From NCBI RefSeq assembly GCF_009760905.1, contig NZ_VIRW01000025.1, forward strand, positions 1 through 41,173: DNA of 41,173 nucleotides, in the 5' to 3' direction. The notes beneath the pieces are model-generated. The model was not told the DNA's origin. It made no database searches and was given only the letters and a program-made list of their open reading frames with translations. Source of the DNA: Chitinibacter sp. GC72. Its GTDB lineage: Bacteria; Pseudomonadota; Gammaproteobacteria; Burkholderiales; Chitinibacteraceae. The translations under genes were made by a program, and so were the position numbers. Positions 16,410 to 25,351 of the stretch are shown in pieces. Each line of letters begins with the position of its first letter. The stretch's first letter is position 1.

Positions 16410-18827
16410 ATGTTAGCGATGACGCAACCCTTTAGCTCGACGCCGCAATTTGCCCAGCAGGTGGCGCAGATTGAAGGCCTGTTGCACAACGAGCGCACAC
16501 TGGCGCAGCAGTCGCTCGATCAACTGCTGGTGCAGACGCGCGCGGGGCGCGATGCCGTGGGTTTTATCACTGCGGTCGAGCTGCTCTCGCAGATTACCTA
16601 CGGCGACACCAGCCTAGATCTGCAGTACGAAGCCTTGCAAATGGCACAGGGCCATCATCTCTTTGCTGCCGAAGCACGCCTGCTCAATCTGATTGGCTGC
16701 GCCCTGTATGCCAGCGCGCGTTATCAGGAAGCGATGCAAACCTGGGCGCGCTGCCTGGAAACTGCCGAGCTGTCGCAGCAATACGTTTGCTGGGTTAAAG
16801 CCAAAATGGGGCTGGGGCAGATTTATGATGCACTGGGTGATTCGGCGTCGGCAGTGCACCTGCATCAGGAAGCGATCGAGCGTTGCGCACAGCTGGATGA
16901 TCGCTGGCTGCTGTTGCAGGCGCATATCAATCTGGGCGTGAATCTGCACAAGCTGCGCCGCAGCGAAGAAGCGCTGGCGGCGTTCAATTTTGCCCTCGAT
17001 ACCGCCCGCGAGCTCAAGCATGCCGATGATGAAGCCGAAGTGCTGATGCGGATTGGCGAGCTGTACGTGGCCAAGCAGGCATTTCCCTTGGCGCTGCGCT
17101 CGCTCGATTCGGCCTGCGTGATTGCCGAGCGCACCGGCTATCGCTGGGCATGGGCGCAATCGCTATTGCTGCGCGCTGAGTGTTTGCTGCGCATGGCGCG
17201 GCCAAAAGAAGCGCTGCAACAGGTGCATCAGGGGCTTGAAGTTGCCAAGCAGGCCGGCGCTTCGCACGTCAGAATGAAGCTGCTGTATCTGCTGGCCGAA
17301 GTGTGTGAGGCGCTGGATGATTTTGCCACCGCGCTGCAAATGCAGCGGCAGGCGCAGCAGCTCGAGCGGCAAATCAATCAGTCCTTGCAGCGCGAACCGC
17401 TGCAACAAATCGCCCAGATTGCCGGTTTGTCGCCCAATGCCGACCAGATGCTGCTTGATCTGGCCAGCGATGCGCGGCTGGAGCAGGGCGATTTGCCTGT
17501 GCTCAGCCAGATTTTGTGCCAGACCGCCTGCAAGGTGTTGCAGCTGGCGCAGGCGAGCTTCTGGCAATGGTCGGCCGACCGGCAAACCTTGCACTGCCTG
17601 TTGCGCGTGGCTCAGGATGGCGCATTGCTGCAAGCGGGCCCCGATGTGCCGCGCAATAAGCTGGAGCTGCTGTTTGGCTATCTGGATGCGGGCGAAATTG
17701 TGGTGGCGCATTCGGCTGCGCAGCATGTTTACACCTGGCAATGGAGCGAGCTGAGCCTGCATCTGCAGGGCATCAGTGCGCTGATTCTGGTGCCGGTGCG
17801 GCTCAATGACAGCAGCGTTGCCGTGTTGGCGTTCGAGCATTTGCATCAGCAACGCAACTGGCAGCGCGACGAGCTGCAGCACGCCACCCAGCTGGGCTTG
17901 CTGGCCAGCCGGGCGCTGGCCCAGCATCAGCAGCGGCAATACCAGTTGCAGATTGCCCGCTTGAACGAGCAGCTGCAAAACCAGAATGAAATGCTGGAGC
18001 AGCGCGTGACCGAGCGCGGTCAGGCCTTGCAGCAAGCTAGCCAGAAACTGGTACAGGCCGAAAAATTGGCTGCGCTGGGCTATCTGGTCGCTGGCTTTGC
18101 GCACAAACTCAATACCCCGCTGGGCAGCGTGCTCACGGCGGCCAGTACTTTCAGTGAAAAAAGCAGCGAGATCAGCCGCTTGCTTGATGCTGGGGCCATG
18201 AAGAAATCGCAGCTGGAGCAATTTCTGGCCGAAGGCCACACCATTGCCGAAATTATCCAGCGCAATGCGCATCGCGCCAGCGATATGATCCGTGATTTGC
18301 GCCAGCTGGCAGCCGATGATGACGCCATGCTGGCCGCGCGGCTTGGCCTTAAATCCTTGATGGACGATATTATTGCGCGCTATGCGGCGCGCAGCGACGC
18401 CAGCCTGATCCGCTTTCACAATCTGCTGGATGAAGGCCTACATATCCTGAGTTATCGTGCGGTACTGGAGCTGATCGTGGCGCAACTGATCGAGAATTCA
18501 TTGCGCCATGCCTTTATGCCCAGCCAGAGCGGGCAGATTGAGATTGCCAGCCAGTACACCGGCGCTGGCCAGCTGCAAGTGCTGTATCGCGATAACGGCG
18601 TGGGCATCGCCAGCGAGCTGCAGCAAAAAGCGTTCGAGCCTTTTTACACCACGCAGTTTGGTCAGGGGCATAGCGGGTTGGGTCTGTATCAGGTGTATTC
18701 GCTGGTGCATGGCAAGTTGGGCGGCGAAATTGCTTTGCGCAGCGAGCCGGGGCAAGGCCTTGAAATTACACTAACTTTGCCCGCCAGCGCCAACTTGTCG
18801 AGCGCTACTTTTGCGCCTGCAGGCTAG
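16410..18827 (+). CDS. TPR-GAF hybrid-input histidine kinase
   Basis: An 805-residue soluble sensor kinase. TPR hairpins fill about 1-330 (for example KMGLGQIYDALGDSASAV). A GAF-like domain follows (about 345-495), then a long coiled coil (500-555). The dimerisation/phosphoacceptor helix has H565 in FAHKLNTPLG, a variant of the AHELNTPL box. The catalytic ATPase domain shows the N box IENSLRHAF, G1 DNGVGI and G2 GHSGLGLY. No membrane helix, receiver domain or response regulator gene is seen nearby, so its partner is elsewhere. The start may be 16410 or the ATG at 16419. This is the third output type attached to the same TPR module in this region. Confidence 0.9.
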   Translation: MLAMTQPFSSTPQFAQQVAQIEGLLHNERTLAQQSLDQLLVQTRAGRDAVGFITAVELLSQITYGDTSLDLQYEALQMAQGHHLFAAEARLLNLIGCALYASARYQEAMQTWARCLETAELSQQYVCWVKAKMGLGQIYDALGDSASAVHLHQEAIERCAQLDDRWLLLQAHINLGVNLHKLRRSEEALAAFNFALDTARELKHADDEAEVLMRIGELYVAKQAFPLALRSLDSACVIAERTGYRWAWAQSLLLRAECLLRMARPKEALQQVHQGLEVAKQAGASHVRMKLLYLLAEVCEALDDFATALQMQRQAQQLERQINQSLQREPLQQIAQIAGLSPNADQMLLDLASDARLEQGDLPVLSQILCQTACKVLQLAQASFWQWSADRQTLHCLLRVAQDGALLQAGPDVPRNKLELLFGYLDAGEIVVAHSAAQHVYTWQWSELSLHLQGISALILVPVRLNDSSVAVLAFEHLHQQRNWQRDELQHATQLGLLASRALAQHQQRQYQLQIARLNEQLQNQNEMLEQRVTERGQALQQASQKLVQAEKLAALGYLVAGFAHKLNTPLGSVLTAASTFSEKSSEISRLLDAGAMKKSQLEQFLAEGHTIAEIIQRNAHRASDMIRDLRQLAADDDAMLAARLGLKSLMDDIIARYAARSDASLIRFHNLLDEGLHILSYRAVLELIVAQLIENSLRHAFMPSQSGQIEIASQYTGAGQLQVLYRDNGVGIASELQQKAFEPFYTTQFGQGHSGLGLYQVYSLVHGKLGGEIALRSEPGQGLEITLTLPASANLSSATFAPAG

Positions 18828-18953
18828 AAAGCCCTAGTTTTTATCCGGTTATTTAAGCGGCTTTGGCCATTTTATCTGATAAAAAACAAGCATTTAGCTG
18901 CAATAAATCGCCAAATCTGCGACAATGCGCGATTAGCCTTATTCGTCGTCGCC

Positions 18954-21245
18954 ATGAATTCCACTCATTCCCCGCTTAAACCGATTTACGAACTACCCGC
19001 AGGCGTAAAGCCACGCCAGCCTGCGCCTTTCCTGCCGATGAGCCGCAAGGAAATGGATCAGCTCGGCTGGGATGAGTGCGACATCATCATCGTAACGGGC
19101 GACGCTTATATCGATCATCCGAGTTTTGGCATGGCGCTGCTTGGCCGCCTGCTGGAAGCGCAGGGTTTTCGCGTCGGCATTATCAGCCAGCCAGACTGGA
19201 CTTCGGCCGACGACTTCAAGCAGCTGGGCAAGCCTAGGCTGTATTTTGGCGTCACCGCTGGCAATATGGATTCGATGATTAACCGCTACACCGCCGATAA
19301 GAAGCCGCGTTCGGACGACGCCTATACCGCCGGTGGTATGGCAGGTAAGCGCCCAGATCGGGCGCTGAACGTGTATTGCCAGCGCTGCCGCGAAGCATAT
19401 CCGGGCGTGCAGATTATGGCTGGCGGCATTGAAGCCAGCTTGCGCCGCATCGCGCAGTATGACTACTGGAGTGACAAAATCCGCCAGTCGGCGCTGATTT
19501 ACTCCAAAGCCGACCTGCTGCTGTTCGGCAATGCCGAACGCGCGCTGGTGGAAGTGACGCAGCGCGTCGCCGCTGGCGAGAAAATGAGCGAAATTCGCGA
19601 TGTGCGCGGCACAGCTTTTCTCGCACCGCATGGCTGGATGCCCGAAGGCTGGGTGGAGCTCGATTCTTCTGTCGTCGATATTCCGGGCCAAATTGATCCA
19701 CATATCAACCCGTATGCTGATGAAAGCGAACGCCAGCAAGCCAACCAGAGCAATACCCCCAGTGATGCCCCGCAGCCTATCCGCATCGTTTCACGTGAAG
19801 CACGCCTGGCTGCCCGCCGCGAAGTGCGTGGCCGCACCGTGATTCGGATTCCATCGTTTGAAACCGTGACCTACGATCCGGTCAGCTACGCACACGCCAG
19901 CCGCACGCTGCATCTGGAGTCTAACCCCGGCAATGCGCGGGCGCTGGTGCAGCAGCATGGCGAGCGCGATGTATGGATGAACCCGCCGCCGATCCCGCTG
20001 GAAACCGCTGAGATGGATTACGCGTTTGACCAGTACTTCGCGCGTAACCCGCACCCAAGCTATGGCGAGCAAGTCATTCCGGCGTGGGACATGATCCGTT
20101 TTTCGATCAATATTATGCGCGGCTGTTTTGGCGGCTGTACATTCTGCTCGATTACCGAGCATGAAGGGCGGATTATCCAGAGCCGCTCGGAAGGCTCTAT
20201 CCTGCGCGAGATCGAAGAAATCCGCGACAAGACCGAAGGCTTTACCGGCCATATTTCCGACTTGGGCGGCCCGACCGCCAATATGTATCGCCTCGCGTGT
20301 AAAGACCCGAAAATCGAGCAATCCTGTCGCCGCCTCAGCTGCGTGTATCCCGGCATTTGTGAGAATCTGAATACCGACCACAGCAGCTTGATTCAGCTGT
20401 ATCGCAAAGCGCGCAAAATCAACGGCGTGAAAAAAATCACCATTGGCTCCGGCCTGCGCTACGACTTGGCGGTTGAATCGCCCGAGTATGTGAAAGAGCT
20501 CGTCACGCATCACGTGTCGGGCTATCTGAAAATCGCGCCGGAACACACCGAAGACGGGCCGCTATCGAAAATGATGAAGCCCGGCATTGGCGCTTTCGAG
20601 CGTTTTAAAGACATGTTCGAGCATTACAGCCAGCTCGCGGGCAAGAAACAATATCTGATTCCCTACTTTATCGCCGCCCATCCGGGCACTAGCGACGAAG
20701 ACATGCTGAACCTCGCGCTTTGGCTGAAGAAAAATAATTTCCGCCCCGATCAGGTGCAAGCGTTCACGCCCACGCCAATGGCGATGGCAACGACGATGTG
20801 GCACACCAAGCGCAACCCGCTCAAACGCATCCATCGTAGCTCGGAAAAAGTCGACATCATCAAAGACGAAAAACGCCGCCGCGTTCACAAAGCGTTTTTG
20901 CGTTACCACGACCCGAAAAACTGGCCGATTTTGCGCGAAGCACTGATCAATATGGGCCGCGCCGATCTGATCGGCACCGGCCCCAAACAGCTGATTCCCC
21001 CCGAATCAGCCGCCGAAAAATCCATGCAAGCCCCGAAGGGCAACGCTCGTGGCGGCGGCGGACCGGGCTCGGTGGGCAAGATACCTAACCGGAGTAAATC
21101 GCCACAGGACAATGCTAGAAATGCTGCTGGCGCTATACCCCGTGGACATGTGGGTGGTGCAGCCAAGTTTGGCCAGCAACGTCCGGCAAGTAGACCCGGA
21201 GCAGCCAAGCCTGCAAGTAAATCGGTTGGCAAGAAAGCCCGTTAA
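18954..21245 (+). CDS. ygiQ: YgiQ-family radical SAM protein
   Basis: A 763-residue protein of the UPF0313/YgiQ family. The N-terminal domain ([20 protein letters not shown]) is the family hallmark. The radical SAM cluster motif is CFGGCTFC (CxxxCxxC) near residue 390, followed by [11 protein letters not shown] and the C-terminal DUF3362-like part. The reaction is unknown. The tail from about residue 680 is low-complexity and rich in Gly, Ala and Lys. The last 360 bp of shared sequence (20785-21145) occur again at 23982-24341 with about 94% identity. The present C-terminus may thus be a replaced one. A strong terminator follows. Confidence 0.93.
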   Translation: MNSTHSPLKPIYELPAGVKPRQPAPFLPMSRKEMDQLGWDECDIIIVTGDAYIDHPSFGMALLGRLLEAQGFRVGIISQPDWTSADDFKQLGKPRLYFGVTAGNMDSMINRYTADKKPRSDDAYTAGGMAGKRPDRALNVYCQRCREAYPGVQIMAGGIEASLRRIAQYDYWSDKIRQSALIYSKADLLLFGNAERALVEVTQRVAAGEKMSEIRDVRGTAFLAPHGWMPEGWVELDSSVVDIPGQIDPHINPYADESERQQANQSNTPSDAPQPIRIVSREARLAARREVRGRTVIRIPSFETVTYDPVSYAHASRTLHLESNPGNARALVQQHGERDVWMNPPPIPLETAEMDYAFDQYFARNPHPSYGEQVIPAWDMIRFSINIMRGCFGGCTFCSITEHEGRIIQSRSEGSILREIEEIRDKTEGFTGHISDLGGPTANMYRLACKDPKIEQSCRRLSCVYPGICENLNTDHSSLIQLYRKARKINGVKKITIGSGLRYDLAVESPEYVKELVTHHVSGYLKIAPEHTEDGPLSKMMKPGIGAFERFKDMFEHYSQLAGKKQYLIPYFIAAHPGTSDEDMLNLALWLKKNNFRPDQVQAFTPTPMAMATTMWHTKRNPLKRIHRSSEKVDIIKDEKRRRVHKAFLRYHDPKNWPILREALINMGRADLIGTGPKQLIPPESAAEKSMQAPKGNARGGGGPGSVGKIPNRSKSPQDNARNAAGAIPRGHVGGAAKFGQQRPASRPGAAKPASKSVGKKAR
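20785..21145 (+). repeat. ygiQ 3' duplicated segment, copy 1
   Basis: This segment matches 23982-24341 with about 20 differences by eye in roughly 360 bp, mostly at third codon positions. It belongs to the intact ygiQ gene. The match starts at TGGCAACGACGATGTG and ends at CTATACCCCGTGG; beyond it the two tails diverge. Confidence 0.85.
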
Positions 21246-21247
21246 GC

Positions 21248-21273
21248 AAAAAGCCTCGCATGCGAGGCTTTTT
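21248..21273. terminator. rho-independent terminator after ygiQ
   Basis: A perfect palindrome: AAAAAGCCTCGCA followed by its complement ending in TTTTT, immediately after the ygiQ stop. A/T runs on both sides allow it to act in both directions, also for the convergent gene at 21336. Confidence 0.9.
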
Positions 21274-21335
21274 GCTGTTTGCCGACGGCTAGCGATTCTT
21301 CATTTCATTCTCTAGGGGCTTTCTTGGTGTACCAA

Positions 21336-23315
21336 TCAAATAGCAATTTCATCGAGAAGTCCAACACCACAATCGATTAAATACTGTGCTGTTTGCTCAT
21401 AAAACGAGGTCGGTCGAGTCGGATCGGTGGAGTCGCCATGGGGGATGTAGATCACCATGCCTTGCCGGGCTCGGGTTAGCAGTACGCGATAAGCATTTTC
21501 CAAATAACGCTGCTGCTCTGGCTTATGCCGGCGTTTCCAGCTGGTGCCGGTAAATTTCCAGTGCGTAAATTGCCCTTCTTGATAACGATAATCAGCATCC
21601 CACGCCACTAGACACCAATCTAGCTCCAAGCCTTGAATATCAAATTCAGTCGCCACGTCTTCAAGGTAATGGGACGAGCGCACGTCTTCTACATCATTTA
21701 GAAACCAATCTGTCGCATCAATCGTATTTTTAACAAAGATGCCTTCTGGTTTTAGACGGATGGCTCCAGATGACGCAATTAATCCTTTACTATCCTCGCC
21801 ACGTGCCTGCTGACGTATCCATTGCTTAGCGTGCTCAAGCTCACGCGTTAGCATAATTGGAAAACGTTGTTGCAACTGCTCAGCATGCCAGTTGGCACGG
21901 GCCACGTCGTTATGAATCAGGTGATGAACCCAGTGCGACAAGGTTTCTGCTCGAAAGGAGCGCATCGACGTCGCTAAATGTAGCGCGGGAGATTCAGATA
22001 TTTTGTGAACTCCTGCGAGGCTAATTCCACCACCGGCATACTCAGCATGTGCCAATTGAGGAGAGTAATAAACATTCCAATGAGAAAAATGCTTACATAG
22101 TGCATCCAACCAGCCTTGTAACCCAGCCTCTCCTTGATTGATTTCTTGCCCACCGCCGATTAGCGCGATGATGACACACCAATCTTGATGGCGATCCATG
22201 ACACTGATCAGGAACTCTGGCTCTGACTGCTTAAATCCTTGCTGACCGCGCTTTTGATTCATGAATTTGGCCGTATGCTCCAGATTCCATGCGCGCTGTG
22301 CCTCGTCAAAAATCACCACCCGTTCAGCCGGTGCGGAATGATCTTCTAAATATTGATCACGAAAACGGTGGATATTTTGGATATGGGATTCGGCTTTTCG
22401 CAGAGCATCTCGCTTATTCCCATCTTGCTGACGTAAGATCGAATCACGCGCCAAGGCTTCGGTGAGTACCGCGACTAATGGGCCATTACCAGACAAAAAT
22501 ACGGCATGTTCATCATCCGCTGGATTCGCATTGTTTGTTGCGATATTTAGACCAACCAGCGTTTTTCCCGCACCGGGAACCCCGGTTACAAAACAAATGG
22601 CTTTGTTTTTCTGTTCGCGGCTCTGATGAATGATGTCTTGCAGGGCGTGTGTAGTTGCGTACAAGTTTTTTGCGCCAGCGTCATGCCGTGCAATATCAAG
22701 CACCTCGTGATCCGCATACAGCGCTTGTGCTGCTTGAATAATCGTTGGCGTTGGCTTGTAACTGCCTGCCAGCCAATCAACCCAAGTAATCTCTTGCTTA
22801 GCTTTTGTCTCTACTAATGCGCGTGCAAGGCAGTCGGGTAAATTGGTTGAATTCGCACAAACGGGTTGATAGACGCTATCGTGCTCAGAACTGAGAAAAG
22901 TAAAATCAGTAGCTGGCCCTTCACTGGCAACAAGGATAGGTACTATCGTTTGCTCATGACTGCTGCTGTGGAAATGGTGTAAATCCAAAGCATAACCATG
23001 CACTTGCCGCAGATCTGGTGCCAAGTAATGGCTTGAGCCGATCTTGAACTCGATCACAAACAGGCGATTGCGCAGAATAAGTACGGCATCGGCACGACGC
23101 CCCATACGAGGTATTTTGGCTTCGAGCAACACATAACCATCGGCATATTCGGCAAGGGCTTGTTGCAAGATAAGGACCTGCATACGCCAAGCGCCGGTTT
23201 GCAAGTGCTCTAAATTTTGGCTATGCCGCTGAGTTAAAACCCCGATCACATGCTCAGCCGTGTGATGCAAGAATTGATCGACAGGTGCACCGTAAAAAGC
23301 TGCATTTTCGAACAT
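21336..23315 (-). CDS. DUF2075-type ATPase with N-terminal nuclease-like domain
   Basis: A 659-residue protein. Near the N-terminus an arrangement D77 (RRADAVL), then E90 and K92 (FVIEFK) and a later QVHGYALDL fits the PD-(D/E)XK nuclease core. A P-loop ATPase/helicase of the DUF2075 type follows: Walker A GVPGAGKT, Walker B VVIFDEAQRAW, later RVLLTRARQGM near the C-terminus as in superfamily 1 motif VI. Its ATG overlaps the stop of the upstream XRE gene (TGATG). AT-richer than its surroundings and set between two copies of the ygiQ 3' end, so acquired. A nucleic-acid-targeting defence function is likely but not demonstrated; no known named system can be assigned with certainty. Confidence 0.8.
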   Translation of the reverse strand: MFENAAFYGAPVDQFLHHTAEHVIGVLTQRHSQNLEHLQTGAWRMQVLILQQALAEYADGYVLLEAKIPRMGRRADAVLILRNRLFVIEFKIGSSHYLAPDLRQVHGYALDLHHFHSSSHEQTIVPILVASEGPATDFTFLSSEHDSVYQPVCANSTNLPDCLARALVETKAKQEITWVDWLAGSYKPTPTIIQAAQALYADHEVLDIARHDAGAKNLYATTHALQDIIHQSREQKNKAICFVTGVPGAGKTLVGLNIATNNANPADDEHAVFLSGNGPLVAVLTEALARDSILRQQDGNKRDALRKAESHIQNIHRFRDQYLEDHSAPAERVVIFDEAQRAWNLEHTAKFMNQKRGQQGFKQSEPEFLISVMDRHQDWCVIIALIGGGQEINQGEAGLQGWLDALCKHFSHWNVYYSPQLAHAEYAGGGISLAGVHKISESPALHLATSMRSFRAETLSHWVHHLIHNDVARANWHAEQLQQRFPIMLTRELEHAKQWIRQQARGEDSKGLIASSGAIRLKPEGIFVKNTIDATDWFLNDVEDVRSSHYLEDVATEFDIQGLELDWCLVAWDADYRYQEGQFTHWKFTGTSWKRRHKPEQQRYLENAYRVLLTRARQGMVIYIPHGDSTDPTRPTSFYEQTAQYLIDCGVGLLDEIAI

Positions 23316-23533
23316 CACTCGCTTCCTTCTTCGAAAAACACTGAAGGGCTAACCCCCAATGCTTTTGCTAAGCGAAAAAGGTTTAATAGGCTGAGATTAC
23401 GAACACCACGTTCGATGCCACTGATATACGTTCTATCCAAATCGGCCTGCTGACCGAGCTGTTCTTGGCTGAGTCCTCTTGCTGTGCGCAATTGCCGTAT
23501 TTTCAAACCAAAGCTAATCAGTTCTTGATTCAC
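23315..23533 (-). CDS. XRE-family transcriptional regulator (C-protein-like)
   Basis: A 72-residue single-domain helix-turn-helix protein. GLSQEQLGQQADLDRTYISG is a classical HTH_3/XRE helix pair. The following IERGVRNLSLLNLFRLAKAL closely resembles controller-type regulators found beside restriction-modification and other defence genes. It is the first gene of a two-gene operon with the nuclease-ATPase (overlap TGATG). Autoregulation from the divergent intergenic region (23534-23631) is probable by analogy. Its short FFEEGSE tail ends the protein. Confidence 0.88.
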   Translation of the reverse strand: MNQELISFGLKIRQLRTARGLSQEQLGQQADLDRTYISGIERGVRNLSLLNLFRLAKALGVSPSVFFEEGSE

Positions 23534-23631
23534 AGGAGCATCCTTAATTGAGTTTTGGATGTTCCAGGTGATGTGACTTATTCGTCTACGGACTATGTGT
23601 CACAATTATGTTTTTATGTTGAAGGTCAGTT

Positions 23632-23970
23632 ATGACGTGCGATTGGGTGCTGGAATATCTTTACCGTGATGCGGGGAATTACAAAATTTATGGTGCAGCC
23701 TTTTTTGGTGGAGCATTGAGTCAGATTGGGCACAAAAATCTCCAAGCTGCACTAATTGATGGTTTGTACTTTAATCCCGAGTCACTCGGCCTACGCCCAC
23801 TGCGGGATGAATTGATTCATCAATTTGGAACAAGTGATGATGATCATCATTGGCATGAGTGGCTAGAATTCCGTCGTAGCACTGCTGCGGAACAAAATCT
23901 TCAACCTGAAATGAGTACAGTTGAGTTACTCCAGCGAATAGCGGCAAGCTCCAAAAATTTACGTTGTTAG
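23632..23970 (+). CDS. hypothetical protein of the inserted module
   Basis: A 112-residue acidic soluble protein without recognised domain. An AAGG about nine bases before the ATG supports translation. It is divergent from the XRE operon and shares its low GC content. The C-terminal half is acidic and histidine-containing (GTSDDDHHWHEW). It ends 12 bp before the second ygiQ fragment. By position it belongs to the same acquired module and could be an accessory, a toxin/antitoxin-like partner or a passenger. I do not recognise the family. Confidence 0.55.
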   Translation: MTCDWVLEYLYRDAGNYKIYGAAFFGGALSQIGHKNLQAALIDGLYFNPESLGLRPLRDELIHQFGTSDDDHHWHEWLEFRRSTAAEQNLQPEMSTVELLQRIAASSKNLRC

Positions 23971-23981
23971 GTTCGCCATAC

Positions 23982-24426
23982 TGGCAACGACGATGTGCAC
24001 ACCAAGCAAAACCCGCTGAAGAAAATTCATCGCAGCTCGGAAAAAGTCGACATCATCAAAGACGAAAAACGCCGCCGCGTTCACAAAGCATTTTTGCGCT
24101 ATCACGACCCGAAAAACTGGCCGATTCTGCGCGAAGCGCTGATCAATATGGGCCGTGCCGATCTGATCGGCACCGGCCCCAAACAGCTGATTCCCCCCGA
24201 ATCAGCCGCCGAAAAATCCATGCAAGCCCCGAAGGGCAACGCTCGTGGCGGTGGCGGGCCGGGCTCGGTGGGCAAGATACCTAATCGGAGTAAATCGCCA
24301 CAGGGCAATGCTAGAAATGCTGCTGGCGCTATACCCCGTGGCAAGCCAGTGGTGCGCACGGGCGGTAAGCCCGCGGCCAAAACGGGCTTTGGCGCTGGAG
24401 TTGGCAAGAAGCCGGGCTCAAGATAA
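23982..24426 (+). pseudogene. displaced 3' end of ygiQ
   Basis: About 145 codons corresponding to the C-terminal part of YgiQ ([20 protein letters not shown] onward), without the radical SAM part. At its left end one G is missing relative to the intact gene (GATGTGCAC against GATGTGGCAC), which breaks the original frame there. An ATG at 23995 would restart it, but no ribosome binding site is seen. The tail after 24341 differs from the intact gene yet ends similarly (VGKKPGSR against VGKKAR). It is probably the original chromosomal 3' end, pushed away from ygiQ by the insert. It lies directly upstream of the rnpB promoter. Confidence 0.85.
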
Positions 24427-24450
24427 AGCTTACCGCCGGGCTCTGTCTGC

Positions 24451-24479
24451 TTGCCCCGCCGCAGTATTGCGCGGATAAT
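24451..24479 (+). promoter_or_regulatory. rnpB promoter
   Basis: TTGCCC, a 17-bp spacer and GATAAT, with the -10 ending seven bases before the predicted 5' end of RNase P RNA. The layout is that of a strong sigma-70 promoter. Confidence 0.7.
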
Positions 24480-24486
24480 CGCGTCC

Positions 24487-24919
24487 GCGAAGCGGGACAG
24501 ACCATCGCTGCTACCAGTGTAATGCTGGCGGGGGAGGAAAGTCCGGGCTCCATAGAGCAGAATGCTGGCTAACGGCCAGGCGGCGTGAGCCGACGGAAAG
24601 TGCAACAGAGAGCTGAACCGCCAGTGTGCCGGGTTGAACTGTGGATTGAGACCATGGGAACCGGCGCTCAGGTAAGGGTGAAAAGGTGTCCCCGCCTCAC
24701 GGGGAGCCCCGCAAGGGGTCGGTAAGAGCGCACCGCGGCGCTGGTAACAGTCGCTGGCAGGGTAAACCCCATTCGGAGCAAGACCAAGCAGTAGGCGTTG
24801 AGGTTGCTCGCTGAGTCTACGGGTAGGTTGCTTGAGCGCGTCAGTAATGGCGCGCCTAGAGGAATGATGGTCACGGCTGGCAACAGCCGGACAGGACCCG
24901 GCTTATAGTCCCGCTTCGC
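24487..24919 (+). ncRNA. rnpB: RNase P RNA (class A)
   Basis: The catalytic RNA of RNase P, about 433 nt. The conserved core GAGGAAAGTCCGGGCTC (from about 24533) and the partner GACAGGACCCGGCTTA near the 3' end form helix P4 and neighbouring core. The terminal helix P1 pairs GCGAAGCGGGAC at 24487-24498 with GTCCCGCTTCGC at 24908-24919, which sets both ends. The layout fits the bacterial A type. A good promoter precedes it. Confidence 0.95.
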
Positions 24920-25049
24920 ACTCCCCACCATCAAAATCACTTTTGCCCTTCGTCGGCATTTTTCACCCTTAGCAACACGGCTATTTTAACTTGCGGCTCA
25001 TTGCGCTACTTTAAGGCTATGGTCGATCTCGGCTTGCTTACGGAGAACA

Positions 25050-25298
25050 ATGATGAAAAATGGATTACTAGCCCTCCTGTTTGCCATGCTGCCCGTGCTC
25101 GCACACAGCGCCGAAATTACTGTCGATGGTGTCACAATCAAAAGCGGCAACACGACAATCCGCTTTGGCGATCAGGATAAGCGGGGTTATTACTGGGATG
25201 GTAAAGTCTGGCGTGATCCGGTGTACTGGAAGAAAAACCATGGCAAAGGCATTGGCACCAAATGCCCACCAGGACAGGGCAAAAAAGGCCGTTGCTAA
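25050..25298 (+). CDS. small exported DUF2502-like protein
   Basis: An 82-residue protein with a signal peptide (about 1-21, cleavage after HSA). The mature part contains RFGDQDKRGYYWDGKVWRD followed by YWKK, resembling the IGDRD-YGNYWDGGHWRD core of E. coli YpeC-type DUF2502 proteins. Two cysteines near the C-terminus (TKCPPGQGKKGRC) could form a disulfide in the periplasm. GGAG lies upstream of the tandem ATGs (25050, 25053). Function unknown. Repeat copy I starts 5 bp after its stop. Confidence 0.75.
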   Translation: MMKNGLLALLFAMLPVLAHSAEITVDGVTIKSGNTTIRFGDQDKRGYYWDGKVWRDPVYWKKNHGKGIGTKCPPGQGKKGRC

Positions 25299-25302
25299 TA
25301 GT

Positions 25303-25351
25303 GGGTATCTTGTTGTAACGCTTGATTAAGCTGCCTTGCGTTGAAATACCC
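25303..25351. repeat. 49-bp GGGTAT/ATACCC repeat, copy I
   Basis: GGGTAT and ATACCC ends at exactly 49 bp. The left inner block reads TGTAA and the right TGCGT at positions 12-16 and 35-39, degenerate forms of TGTAG. It lies between two convergent genes and covers the last 26 bp of the methyltransferase gene, including its stop codon. Confidence 0.6.

Noticed and set aside
17163-18419. Long open frame (418 codons) on the minus strand across the histidine kinase gene
   Set aside because: It mirrors the real coding strand, is rich in Gln, Leu and His as expected from reversed codons, has no ribosome site and no recognisable domain.
21092-21140. Possible degenerate 49-bp repeat in the ygiQ tail ending in CTATACCC
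   Set aside because: The left end (GAGTAAATC) does not fit GGGTAT; only one half is present.
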